Positions 8,983-17,465 of a stretch of DNA of 64,000 bases are shown piece after piece. Origin of the DNA: Marinobacterium arenosum (lineage in GTDB: Bacteria; Pseudomonadota; Gammaproteobacteria; Pseudomonadales; Balneatricaceae); contig NZ_JAILYN010000024.1 of assembly GCF_019795155.1 (NCBI RefSeq), positions 1 through 64,000 of the forward strand, read 5' to 3'. The position numbers and the translations under genes were made by a program. The notes beneath the pieces are model-generated. The model made no database searches and was not told the DNA's origin. It worked only from the letters and a program-made list of their open reading frames with translations. Within the stretch, counting starts at the first letter, position 1; each line of letters starts with the position of its first letter.

Positions 8983-11883
8983 TTGACCGATGAGCGGGGC
9001 AGCTCCGGCGCGTCCCCGGTTCCGCCTGCCGGCCACAACCATGCCGCCCAGCTGATGCACTGTCTCTACCAGCTGGCCCGCGAGCTGCACCCCGACAGCC
9101 CGCCGCCGCCGGGGCTGGGGCTGGACAGCTCGCTCGACCTCGACTTCGCCTTCGACAGTCTGGCCCGGGTGGAACTGCTGTTGCGGCTGGAACAGACCTT
9201 CACCGTCAGCCTGTCCGATCAGTTGCTGGCCTCCGCCGAAAGCCCGCGCGACCTGCTGCGTGCCCTGCAGTCGGCAGATAGGGCCGGCGCCGAACGACCA
9301 ACCCCGGTATTCGAGCAGGCCACCGAGCCGGAGCCCTGCGACACTGTCGAAACACCGCTGCGCGCTCAGACCTTGCCGGAGGTGCTTCAGTGGCATGCGG
9401 CGCAGCATCCCGACCGGCTCCATATCCGGTTGTACCAGGATAATGACGACGGCGAGACGATCAGCCATCGGCAGCTGCTGGACGGAGCCGGCCGGATCGC
9501 CGCAGGCTTGCTGCAGCAAGGCCTGCAACCACAGCAGGTGGTGGCATTGATGCTGCCAACCGGGCGCGACTATTTCAGCTGCTTCTTCGGCATCCTGCTG
9601 GCCGGCGCCATCCCCTGCGCGCTCTACCCGCCGGCACGGCTTAATCAGCTGGAGGACCACCTGCGCCGTCACCTGTCGATCCTCGACAATGCCGGCGCCC
9701 GGCTGCTGATCACCGTCCCGCAGGCCCGGCCGTTTGCCAGGCTACTGCGGCTGCAGCTGGCCCAGCCGCTGCAACTGGTGACCCCGGAGCAACTCGACAA
9801 GACCAGTTCCGCGACGACTTTACCGAAGGTCAGCAGTCATCAGACCGCCTTCCTGCAGTACACCTCCGGCAGTACCGGCAATCCGAAGGGGGTGATACTG
9901 AGCCACGCCAACCTGCTGAACAACGTCAGAGGGATGGGCCGGGCGGTAGCGGCCAGTTCGCAGGACCTGTTCGTCAGCTGGCTGCCGCTATACCACGACA
10001 TGGGGCTGATCGGCGCCTGGTTCGGCAGCCTCTACCATGGCGCACCGCTGGTGATCATGTCGCCGCTGGATTTTATCGCCCGGCCACGGCGCTGGCTGGA
10101 AGCGATCCACCGTTTTCGCGGCACCCTGTCGGCCGCCCCCAACTTCGGCTACGAACACTGCCTGCGCCAGCTGGGCTCGCTCGATCTCGACGGCCTCGAC
10201 CTGAGCAGTTGGCGTTGCGCCTTCAACGGCGCCGAAGCGGTCAGCCCGGCAACCCTGGAGGCTTTCTGCCAGCGTTTCGGCCGGCACGGTTTCCGCCGCC
10301 AGGCGATGATGCCGGTGTATGGGCTGGCGGAGAACACCGTCGGGCTGACCTTTCCGCCATTGCAGCGGGGGCCACGCTACGACCGGATCGACCGGCAGCG
10401 GTTGCTGGCGGAGGAGGTGGCCGAACCGTTGGCCGGCAACAGCAGCGAGGTATTGACCCTGGCCAGCTGCGGCCGACCTATGTCCGGCCATCAGTTGCGA
10501 GTGGTCGACAGCGACGACCGCGAACTGCCCGACCGCCGCCAGGGTCGGGTGCAGTTTCGCGGCCCATCGGCCACCGCCGGCTACTACCGCAATCCGGAAC
10601 AGACCCGGGCACTGTTCCATGGCGACTGGCTGGAAAGCGGCGACCTGGGCTATATCGCCGACGGCGAACTGTTCCTGACCGGCCGCCAGAAAGATCTGAT
10701 CATCATCGCCGGCCGCAATATCCATCCGGCCGAACTGGAGCAGTCAATCAGCCAGCTGGACGGTATCCGCCGCGGCTGCGTGGCGGTGATCGGCGGCCAT
10801 CAGCGCGACAGCGGCACCGAGCAACTGGTGGTGCTGGCCGAGAGCCGCGAGCAGGACGAGGCGCAGCAACAGCAACTGCGCCGGGCGATCAACCAGCTGG
10901 CGACCGAGCAGATCGGCATGCCGGCCGACCAAGTGCTGCTGCTCCCCCCCCGAACGCTGCTGAAGACCTCCAGCGGCAAATTGCGCCGCGCCGCCTGCCG
11001 TCAGCTCTACGAACAGGGTGAGCTGAACCGGCCGGCCCCGCAACGCTGGCAACTGTACGGCCGGCTACTGGGCGCCGGTCTGCGTGGCCAGTTACGCCAG
11101 CTGCAACGCCGCAGCGCGGAATACGCCTTTGCCGGCTACGGCTGGGCACTGTTCAGCCTGTTGGCACTACTGACCCTGCCGCCCTTCCTACTGCTGCCAG
11201 GTAAAGAGCGGCGCTGGGCGCTGCTACGCGGTGCGGTAAAAACGCTGGCCCGGCTCAGCGCCACGCCGGTCCGGCTGACCGGCGGCGAACGACTGCCACC
11301 GCCTGAGCAGCCCTGCGTTTTCGTCTGCAACCATGCCAGCTACCTGGACGGCTTCATGCTGCTCGGTTTCCTGCCGCGTCGGGTGCGCTTTGTCGCCAAG
11401 GGAGAGCTGAAAGAAAAACGGCTGGTTGCCGGCCTGCTGAGTCGGCTCGACGCCCAGTTCGTCGAGCGGTTCGACAGCCGCCAGGGCGCCGAGGACGCTG
11501 TCCGGCTGACCGAGCAGGCCCGCCGGGATGCGCCACTGCTCTATTTCGCCGAAGGGATGCTGACCCGGATCTCCGGCCTGCTGCCATTCCAGCTCGGCGC
11601 CTTCGTCACCGCGGTGCAGCAGGAGCTGCCGGTGGTGCCGCTGGCGATCCGCGGCAGCCGTGGCATGATGCGCGCGGACAGTTGGTTTCCGCGCCGAGGC
11701 CAGCTGCTCATTGCCGTCGGTCAACCGATCGAACCGCCGCCCGCGCAGCCCGGCCGCGAACGCGACGACTGGCAACGGGCGCTGAAGCTACGCGACCAGT
11801 GCCGGGCGGCTGTGCTGCGGCTCAGCGGCGAGGCGGACCTCCGCGACGAACGGATCCGACCGTCGAAGCCGGTTGATCAATAG
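8983..11883 (+). CDS. Carrier-domain / fatty-acyl-AMP ligase / PlsC-type acyltransferase fusion
   Basis: 966 residues with three domains in order. (1) An acyl-carrier-like domain, about 20-95, with a DSL motif whose serine (59) should carry phosphopantetheine. (2) An AMP-dependent fatty-acyl ligase, about 130-690, with P-loop TSGSTGNPKGV near 293-303 and LKTSSGKLRR near the end of the domain. (3) A 1-acyl-glycerol-phosphate-acyltransferase-like domain, about 730-940, with NHASYLD (NHx4D) near 783-789 and FAEGMLTR near 854. A hydrophobic helix precedes domain 3. It could activate a free fatty acid, load it on its own carrier and transfer it to a lysophospholipid or other acceptor. TTG start with AAGGAG just ahead; 3 bp after slipin. 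Confidence 0.88.
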   Translation: MTDERGSSGASPVPPAGHNHAAQLMHCLYQLARELHPDSPPPPGLGLDSSLDLDFAFDSLARVELLLRLEQTFTVSLSDQLLASAESPRDLLRALQSADRAGAERPTPVFEQATEPEPCDTVETPLRAQTLPEVLQWHAAQHPDRLHIRLYQDNDDGETISHRQLLDGAGRIAAGLLQQGLQPQQVVALMLPTGRDYFSCFFGILLAGAIPCALYPPARLNQLEDHLRRHLSILDNAGARLLITVPQARPFARLLRLQLAQPLQLVTPEQLDKTSSATTLPKVSSHQTAFLQYTSGSTGNPKGVILSHANLLNNVRGMGRAVAASSQDLFVSWLPLYHDMGLIGAWFGSLYHGAPLVIMSPLDFIARPRRWLEAIHRFRGTLSAAPNFGYEHCLRQLGSLDLDGLDLSSWRCAFNGAEAVSPATLEAFCQRFGRHGFRRQAMMPVYGLAENTVGLTFPPLQRGPRYDRIDRQRLLAEEVAEPLAGNSSEVLTLASCGRPMSGHQLRVVDSDDRELPDRRQGRVQFRGPSATAGYYRNPEQTRALFHGDWLESGDLGYIADGELFLTGRQKDLIIIAGRNIHPAELEQSISQLDGIRRGCVAVIGGHQRDSGTEQLVVLAESREQDEAQQQQLRRAINQLATEQIGMPADQVLLLPPRTLLKTSSGKLRRAACRQLYEQGELNRPAPQRWQLYGRLLGAGLRGQLRQLQRRSAEYAFAGYGWALFSLLALLTLPPFLLLPGKERRWALLRGAVKTLARLSATPVRLTGGERLPPPEQPCVFVCNHASYLDGFMLLGFLPRRVRFVAKGELKEKRLVAGLLSRLDAQFVERFDSRQGAEDAVRLTEQARRDAPLLYFAEGMLTRISGLLPFQLGAFVTAVQQELPVVPLAIRGSRGMMRADSWFPRRGQLLIAVGQPIEPPPAQPGRERDDWQRALKLRDQCRAAVLRLSGEADLRDERIRPSKPVDQ

Positions 11884-11909
11884 CCTGTTTGTTCAACCCC
11901 TACTCAGCT

Positions 11910-13505
11910 GTCGCCCGCCGAGCGGACTGCTACGAAGCGCGGCGCCCGTAGCAGCGGGCCCTGACCGCGACCAGGTTGGTATGGTCCGAAGGAGTCGTCC
12001 TCGAAGCGGACTGCTACAAAGCGCGGCCCGGTAGCAGCGGGCTCTGACCGCGACAAGACTGGTGTGGTCCGAAGGAGTCGTCCTCGGAGCGAGCTGCTAC
12101 GAAGTACGGCGCCCATAGCAGCGGGCTCCGACCGCGACTGGCCTGGCATAGTTCGTGGGTGTCGTCCTCGGAGCGGACTGCTACGAAGCGCGGCGCCCAT
12201 AGCAGCGGGCTCCGACCGCGACAGGGTTGGTATGGCCCCAAGGAGTCGCCCTCGGAGCGGACTGCTACAAAGCGCGGCGCCCATAGCAGCGGGCTCTGAC
12301 CGCGACAGGGTTAGTATGGCCCCAAGGAGTCGTCCTCGGAGCGGACTGCTACAAAGCGCGGCCCGGTAGCAGCGGGCTCCGACCGCGACTGGCCTGGCAT
12401 AGTTCGTGGGTGTCGTCCTCGGAGCGGACTGCTACGAAGTACGGCGTCCGTAGCAGCGGGCTCCGACCGCGACTGGCCTGGCATAGTTCGTGGGTGTCGT
12501 CCTCGGAGCGGACTGCTACGAAGTGCGGCCCGGTAGCAGCGGGCTCTGACCGCGACAGGGTTGGTATGGTCCGAAGGAATCGTCCTCGGAGCGGACTGCT
12601 ACGAAGTGCGGCCCGGTAGCAGCGGGCTCCGACCGCGACAAGGCTGGTATGGTCCGAAGGAATCGCCCTCGGAACGGGTTGCTACGAAGTACGGCGCCCG
12701 TAGCAGCGGGCTCTGACCGCGACAGGGTTGGTATGGTCCGAAGGAATCGTCCTCGGAGCGGACTGCTACGAAGTACGGCGCCCGTAGCCGCAGGCTCTGA
12801 CCGCGACAGGGTTGGTATGGCCCCAAGGAGTCGCCTTCGGAGCGGACTGCTACGAAGTACGGCGTCCGTAGCCGCGGGCTCCGACCGCGACAGGGTTGGT
12901 ATGGTCCGAAGGAATCGTCCTCGGAGCGGACTGCTACAAAGCGCGGCCCGGTAGCAGCGGGCTCCGACCGCGACAGGGTTGGTGTGGTCTGAAGGAATCG
13001 TCCTCGGAGCGGACTGCTACGAAGTACGGCGCCCGTAGCCGCAGGCTCTGACCGCGACAGGGTTGGTATGGTCCGAAGAAATCGTCCTCGGAGCGGACTG
13101 CTACGAAGTGCGGCGTCCGTAGCCGCGGGCTCTGACCGCGACAGGGTTGGTATGGCCCGAAGGAGTCGTCCTCGGAGCGGACTGCTACGAAGCGCGGCCC
13201 GGTAGCAACGGGCTCTGACCGCGACAGGGTTGGTATGGTCCGAAGGAATCGCCCTCGGAACGGGTTGCTACGAAGTGCGGCCCGGTAGCAGCGGGCTCTG
13301 ACCGCGACTGGCCTGGCATAGTTCGTGGGTGTCGTCCTCGGAGCGGACTGCTACAAAGCGCGGCCCGGTAGCAGCGGGCTCCGACCGCGACAGGGTTGGT
13401 ATGGTCCGAAGGAGTCACCCTCGGAGCGGACTGCTACGAAGTGCGGCCCGGTAGCAGCGGGCTCTGACCGCGACCAGGTTGGTATGGGCCGAAGGTGTCG
13501 CCCTC
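11910..13505. repeat. Hairpin repeat array 2 (19 units of 83-84 bp)
   Basis: Nineteen head-to-tail units without interruption. A typical unit runs: left arm (CTCGGAGCGGACTGCTAC), loop (gaagtacggcgccc or aaagcgcggccc), right arm (GTAGCAGCGGGCTCCGAC), then a linker. CTGCTAC pairs with GTAGCAG; after a 3x3 mismatch, GGAGC pairs with GCTCC, giving one hairpin per unit. Linkers come in two main kinds (agggttggtatggtccgaag and tggcctggcatagttcgtgg), loops in several, and the kinds are shuffled between units, as expected from repeated unequal exchange. Open frames across it come from lack of stops and are not taken as genes. Confidence 0.93.
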
Positions 13506-13527
13506 GGTACCCAAGGGGCATACCAAG
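13506..13527 (-). repeat. Array border motif (copy 2)
   Basis: Closes array 2 and is the reverse complement of the motif at 402-423 with one mismatch. Read against the unit, it looks like an 18-bp insertion (tacccaaggggcatacca) between ccctcgg and agcggtctgttac, which are themselves unit sequence. The array ends here; the ABC transporter gene ends 34 bp further on. Confidence 0.75.
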
Positions 13528-13560
13528 CGGTCTGTTACGCTAGAGCGATTACAAAGACAG

Positions 13561-14331
13561 TCACACCGGTACCAGTTGCGGCGTGCCGGCCACCGGGTCG
13601 GGATGGATCTCGGCCGGCAGGTCGAACACCTGCTGCACCAGGCCGGCGGTGAACACCTGCTGCGGGGTGCCCTGGGCCTGCAGTTGACCGTCGCGCAGCA
13701 CCACCAGCTGGTCGCAGTAGCGGCAGGCCTGGTTGAGATCATGTAGCACCAGCACGATGGTCTTGCCGGCCTGGTTGAGCTGTCGCAGCAGGGTCAGCAG
13801 CTCGATCTGATGGGCGATATCGAGCCAGGTGGTCGGCTCGTCCAGCAGGATCAGGTCGGTCTGCTGGGCCAGAGTCATGGCGATCCAGGCCCGCTGGCGT
13901 TGACCGCCGGACAGCGCCGCCAGCGGCCGGTCGGCAAACTCGGCCAGGCCCACCTGCTGCAAGGCTTCGTCGACCAACCGCCGATCCTCGGCCGACAGCC
14001 GGCCCCAGCGCGAACGCCAGGGCGCCCGGCCGTAACCGACCAGCTCGCGGCAGCTGACCCCGTCCGGGGTGATCGGCGCCTGCGGCAGCAACGCCAGCCG
14101 GCGCGCCACCGCGCGGGTATCCAGCCGGTGCAGGTCGTCGCCCTGCAGCAACACCCGCCCCTGGGTAGGTGCCAGGATACGGGCGATGGTCTTCAACAGG
14201 GTCGATTTACCGCAACCGTTCGGGCCGATCAGCGCGCTGATCTTGCCCTGCGGGATCTGCAGCGAGAGCTGCGGCAGGATAACGCGGTCGGCATAGCCCA
14301 CCTGCAGATTTTCAATACTCAGATAGGCCAT
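13561..14331 (-). CDS. fecE: Iron-siderophore (ferric-citrate-type) ABC transporter ATP-binding protein
   Basis: 256 residues, FepC/FecE family. Walker A GPNGCGKST at 36-44, Q-loop in LLPQAPITPDG, signature LSGGQRQRAW, Walker B LILLDEPTTWLD, and the H-loop in VLVLHDLNQACRYCD. It powers inner-membrane import of an Fe(III) chelate. Its ATG overlaps the stop of the permease gene upstream (TAATG), so it is the last gene of a four-gene operon. The fec name is by analogy with the nearby receptor; the substrate is not proven. Confidence 0.9.
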   Translation of the reverse strand: MAYLSIENLQVGYADRVILPQLSLQIPQGKISALIGPNGCGKSTLLKTIARILAPTQGRVLLQGDDLHRLDTRAVARRLALLPQAPITPDGVSCRELVGYGRAPWRSRWGRLSAEDRRLVDEALQQVGLAEFADRPLAALSGGQRQRAWIAMTLAQQTDLILLDEPTTWLDIAHQIELLTLLRQLNQAGKTIVLVLHDLNQACRYCDQLVVLRDGQLQAQGTPQQVFTAGLVQQVFDLPAEIHPDPVAGTPQLVPV

Positions 14332-15278
14332 TACCAGCCTCGATATCGGGTCAGAAGAAACAGGAAATAGGGCGCGCCGATCAGCGCGGTCAGAATACCG
14401 GCCGGCAGCTCCAACGGCGGCGCCAGGCTGCGGCCGGCGATATCCGCCACCAGCACCAGCAGCGCACCGAGCATCGCGCTGGCCGGCAGCAGCCGTCGAT
14501 GGGCCGCGCCCACCAGCAGGCGGGCCAAGTGCGGCGCCACCAGGCCGACGAAGCTCAGCGTACCGCAGACCGCCACGCTGACCGCCGCCAGCATCACCGC
14601 CAACAGCAGCGCCAGGCGGCGGCTACGGATCACGGCGGCGCCCAGCCCCTCGGCGGCTTCATCACCCAGCGCCAGCAGGTCCAGCCGCAGCGCCAGGGCC
14701 AAGGTCAGCGGCAGCAACAGCAGCAACCAGGGCAGCAGCCACCAGAGTTGCGGCCAGCTGCGCCCCCACAGGCTGCCGGTCAGCCAGACCAGTGCCGCGT
14801 CGATGCCGGTCGGATGACTGACCAGCAACCAATCGGTCAGCGCCGCCAGCCAGGCGTTCAAGGCGATGCCGATCAGGATCAAGCGGGCCGGATTCAACTG
14901 CCGATCGCGCGCCAGCCACAACAGCAACAGCATCGCCAGCCAGCCGCCGGCCATCGCGCCGGGGATCAGCCAGCCGAACGGCAGCGCCGGCCAGAATACC
15001 AGCAGCGCGGTAGCGGCCAGGCCGGCCCCGGCGGTGACGCCGAGCAGGTCCGGTGAAGCCAGCGGATTGCGTACCACCCCCTGGATCAGCGCGCCGGCCA
15101 ACCCCAAGCCGGCCCCGGCTAATAGCGCCACCAGCACCCGCGGCAAGCGGAAATCGGTCAAGATCAGCTCGGCGCCACGGCCAACCGTGGACAGATCCAG
15201 CGCCCCCAACCAGAGCCCGGCCAGCGCCGCCAGCAGCAACACCGGCAGCAGCAGCCATAAGCGCAGTTGCTGACTCAT
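14331..15278 (-). CDS. fecD: Iron-siderophore ABC transporter permease (FecCD family)
   Basis: 315 residues with about nine to ten hydrophobic helices. The FecCD signature is clear: FRLPRVLVALLAGAGLGLAG then QGVVRNPLASPDLLGVTAGA, and near the C-terminus GTLSFVGLVAPHLARLLVG. The ATG at 15278 overlaps the preceding permease stop (ATGA); the longer frame upstream only mirrors the neighbouring gene. It forms a heterodimeric channel with the other permease. Confidence 0.9.
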   Translation of the reverse strand: MSQQLRLWLLLPVLLLAALAGLWLGALDLSTVGRGAELILTDFRLPRVLVALLAGAGLGLAGALIQGVVRNPLASPDLLGVTAGAGLAATALLVFWPALPFGWLIPGAMAGGWLAMLLLLWLARDRQLNPARLILIGIALNAWLAALTDWLLVSHPTGIDAALVWLTGSLWGRSWPQLWWLLPWLLLLLPLTLALALRLDLLALGDEAAEGLGAAVIRSRRLALLLAVMLAAVSVAVCGTLSFVGLVAPHLARLLVGAAHRRLLPASAMLGALLVLVADIAGRSLAPPLELPAGILTALIGAPYFLFLLTRYRGW

Positions 15279-16327
15279 ACCAAACCTCCCCTGCCACGAC
15301 AGGTCAACCACAGGAAACCGGGCGCACCGATCAGCGCGGTGACGATGCCGACCGGCGTCTCCGACGGAAACACCAGCAGCCGGGAGATCAGATCGGCCCA
15401 GACCATCAGCGCGGCACCGAACAGCGCTGCCAGTGGCAGCAGCCGGCGGTGGTCGCCGCCGGCAAGGCCGCGACACAGGTGCGGCACCAGCAAACCGACG
15501 AAGGCGACCGGACCGGCGACCGCCACCGCCGACGCGGCCAGCAGGATCACCACCAGCGCCACCTGCAGCCGCAGCCGCTGCGGCGACTGCCCCAGCCCGG
15601 CCGATGCCTCGTCACCCAGCGCCAGTAGATTGAGCGGCTGAGCCAGTAGCAGCGCCGCCAGCAGCCCCAGCAGAACGCCGGGCCAGAGCTGGTGCCACTG
15701 CTGCCAACCGGTTTCGGCCACCGAGCCGGCCAGCCAGTCGAGCACCTGCTGGGCCTGTTCGTCGACGATCAACAGTGTCCGGGTCAGCGCGGTCAGCAGC
15801 GCACTGACCGCCACCCCGGCCAATACCAGGCGGACCGGGTGGATCGGCCGGCACCAGCCACCGCCCAGCAGCAATACCAGTGCGCCGGCCAGCGCCGCGC
15901 CGCTGCCGGTCACCAGCAGCAATGGCAGTTCGCTCAGCCCGGCCAGCCCGGTCAGCCCGGTCAGCAAGCCACTCTGCACCAGCACCAGCAGACAGGCGGC
16001 GCCGGCGTTGATGCCGAACAAGCCCGGCGAGGCCAGCGGATTGCGAGTCATCCCCTGCATCAACGCGCCGGCCACCGCCAGCGCCGCGCCGACCAGTGCC
16101 GCCACCAGCACCCGTGGCAGACGCACCGTCAGGATCAACTGCGCCGCCAGCGACCGAGCATCGCCGAACAGCGCCTCGTTCAATTCGGCCAACCCCAGCT
16201 GGAAGCTGGAGCCGCCCAACAGCGCCGCCGGTATTCCCACCACTAGTAACAACACAGCCAGGCCGGTGCTGCCGAACCAGCCGAACTGGCCCGGTTGGCC
16301 GGCTTTGATCGCGCTCGCCAGCTTCAT
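15275..16327 (-). CDS. fecC: Iron-siderophore ABC transporter permease (FecCD family)
   Basis: 350 residues, second FecCD permease. Signature segments: VRLPRVLVAALVGAALAVAG, QGMTRNPLASPGLFGINAGA and VAGPVAFVGLLVPHLCRGL. It has a longer N-terminal segment than its partner. Start ATG overlaps the binding-protein stop (ATGA). High local content of Leu/Ala and strongly GC-biased codons, like its neighbours. Confidence 0.9.
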   Translation of the reverse strand: MKLASAIKAGQPGQFGWFGSTGLAVLLLVVGIPAALLGGSSFQLGLAELNEALFGDARSLAAQLILTVRLPRVLVAALVGAALAVAGALMQGMTRNPLASPGLFGINAGAACLLVLVQSGLLTGLTGLAGLSELPLLLVTGSGAALAGALVLLLGGGWCRPIHPVRLVLAGVAVSALLTALTRTLLIVDEQAQQVLDWLAGSVAETGWQQWHQLWPGVLLGLLAALLLAQPLNLLALGDEASAGLGQSPQRLRLQVALVVILLAASAVAVAGPVAFVGLLVPHLCRGLAGGDHRRLLPLAALFGAALMVWADLISRLLVFPSETPVGIVTALIGAPGFLWLTCRGRGGLV

Positions 16328-17214
16328 CGCAACTGTTCCTGCAGGTCTGCGGCGATCTGTTCGGCGCCCAGCAAGCCGCGCGCCAGCGACCAGCTATAGG
16401 GCGATACCCGGCGCAGCTGCCGCTTATCTACCGCGCTGAGATGGGACCAGAGTGGATGTCGCTGCCAGCGGAGAAAGAACTCGGCTCCCCCCTGCGCCGC
16501 CTGGTAGTCGCCCAGCAGCAGCCAGTCCGGATTCAGGTACGCGAACTGTTCGAAGCTGACCTTGATGTAGGCCTGTTCGGCCTGCTCCGGGGTGGCGGTA
16601 CGCAGCCCCAGTCGCCTCATCACCCCGCTGGCAAATGCCTTGGGACCGTGCACCGTCATGCCGCCGGCGCCGGCCACCGCGAACAGCAGGCTCTCGTCGC
16701 GGGCCAGGGTTTCGCGGTAGCGATCCATAATCCGTTCATGCTCGGCCAGCCGCGCCTGCAGCTGCGCTTCGCGGCCCAGCGCTTGGCCGATAGTCAGCAG
16801 CTCATCGAGCACGGTCGAATACTCGATGCCCCGGCTGGGCAGTAGCAGGGTCGGCGCGATCTGTTGCAATGCCGGGTAGACCGCCTGGTGACGGTTGAGG
16901 TCGGCAATGATCAGATCCGGCTGCAGGCTGGCGATTAGCTCCAGACTGGGCTGGCTGCGCAGCCCCACCGAACGGTAGTCGGCCAGCCGCTCGCGCAGCG
17001 CCGGCAGGATCCGAGCGGGATTGTTGTCGTCGGCAATACCGACCGGGCTCAGGCCCGCCAGCACCACTGCATCAAGGAAGGAGTACTCCAGCACCACCAC
17101 TCGCTGGGGTTGTCCCTCGATGGTCAGCCCTTCACCGGCGTCGGCAATCTGGCGGGCCTGTGCCGCACCGACGATCATCGTCAGCAGCAATCCGTAAAGC
17201 AGCCTCGGAAACAT
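16324..17214 (-). CDS. fecB: Iron-siderophore ABC transporter substrate-binding protein
   Basis: 296 residues. Signal peptide at 1-20 (MFPRLLYGLLLTMIVGAAQA, probably cleaved after AQA), then a class III periplasmic binding fold: RVVVLEYSFLDAVVLAGLSPVG at the start, ELIASLQPDLIIADL in the middle. Similar in plan to FecB, which binds Fe(III)-dicitrate. The ATG at 17214 follows AAAGGA; the longer upstream frame has no signal sequence. First gene of the operon fecBCDE, divergent from the receptor gene. Confidence 0.9.
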   Translation of the reverse strand: MFPRLLYGLLLTMIVGAAQARQIADAGEGLTIEGQPQRVVVLEYSFLDAVVLAGLSPVGIADDNNPARILPALRERLADYRSVGLRSQPSLELIASLQPDLIIADLNRHQAVYPALQQIAPTLLLPSRGIEYSTVLDELLTIGQALGREAQLQARLAEHERIMDRYRETLARDESLLFAVAGAGGMTVHGPKAFASGVMRRLGLRTATPEQAEQAYIKVSFEQFAYLNPDWLLLGDYQAAQGGAEFFLRWQRHPLWSHLSAVDKRQLRRVSPYSWSLARGLLGAEQIAADLQEQLR

Positions 17215-17391
17215 CGCATCCTTTCCCCAATAAAAACGAACGCAAATGCTACGTATTTTCATTTCAATACACAAATCAACCGCTACGCTGCCCGGTTTTC
17301 GTCGGGAAAATCGCCGGGCCATCGGGGACAAGGGCCGAATTCCGGGGCCTCAGGCTCCGCCCTAAAATACAAATGACACCTATTTACATTT

Positions 17392-17410
17392 GGATTTAAT
17401 TGTCATTACA
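17392..17410 (-). promoter_or_regulatory. Candidate Fur box
   Basis: On the minus strand the sequence reads TGTAATGACAATTAAATCC, agreeing with the 19-bp Fur consensus at about 12 positions. It lies in the divergent region between fecB and the TonB receptor, where a Fur operator is expected, about 56 bp ahead of the receptor start. The area is AT-rich and other partial matches exist, so the exact site is tentative. Confidence 0.35.
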
Positions 17411-17465
17411 ATTGGCGCCAATTTCAAATTTCGCTAGATATTTCGCTAGATAAAGGAGATTCGCC

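Noticed and set aside
12014-13418. Open frames of 70-126 residues across the repeat array (RSRPRSGLLRSTAPIAAGSDRD-like)
   Set aside because: They occur in several frames on both strands, repeat with the unit and lack ribosome sites or family similarity; they follow from absence of stops in the unit.
11910-13505. CRISPR array
   Set aside because: Units are contiguous, 83-84 bp, with no unique spacers and no cas genes.
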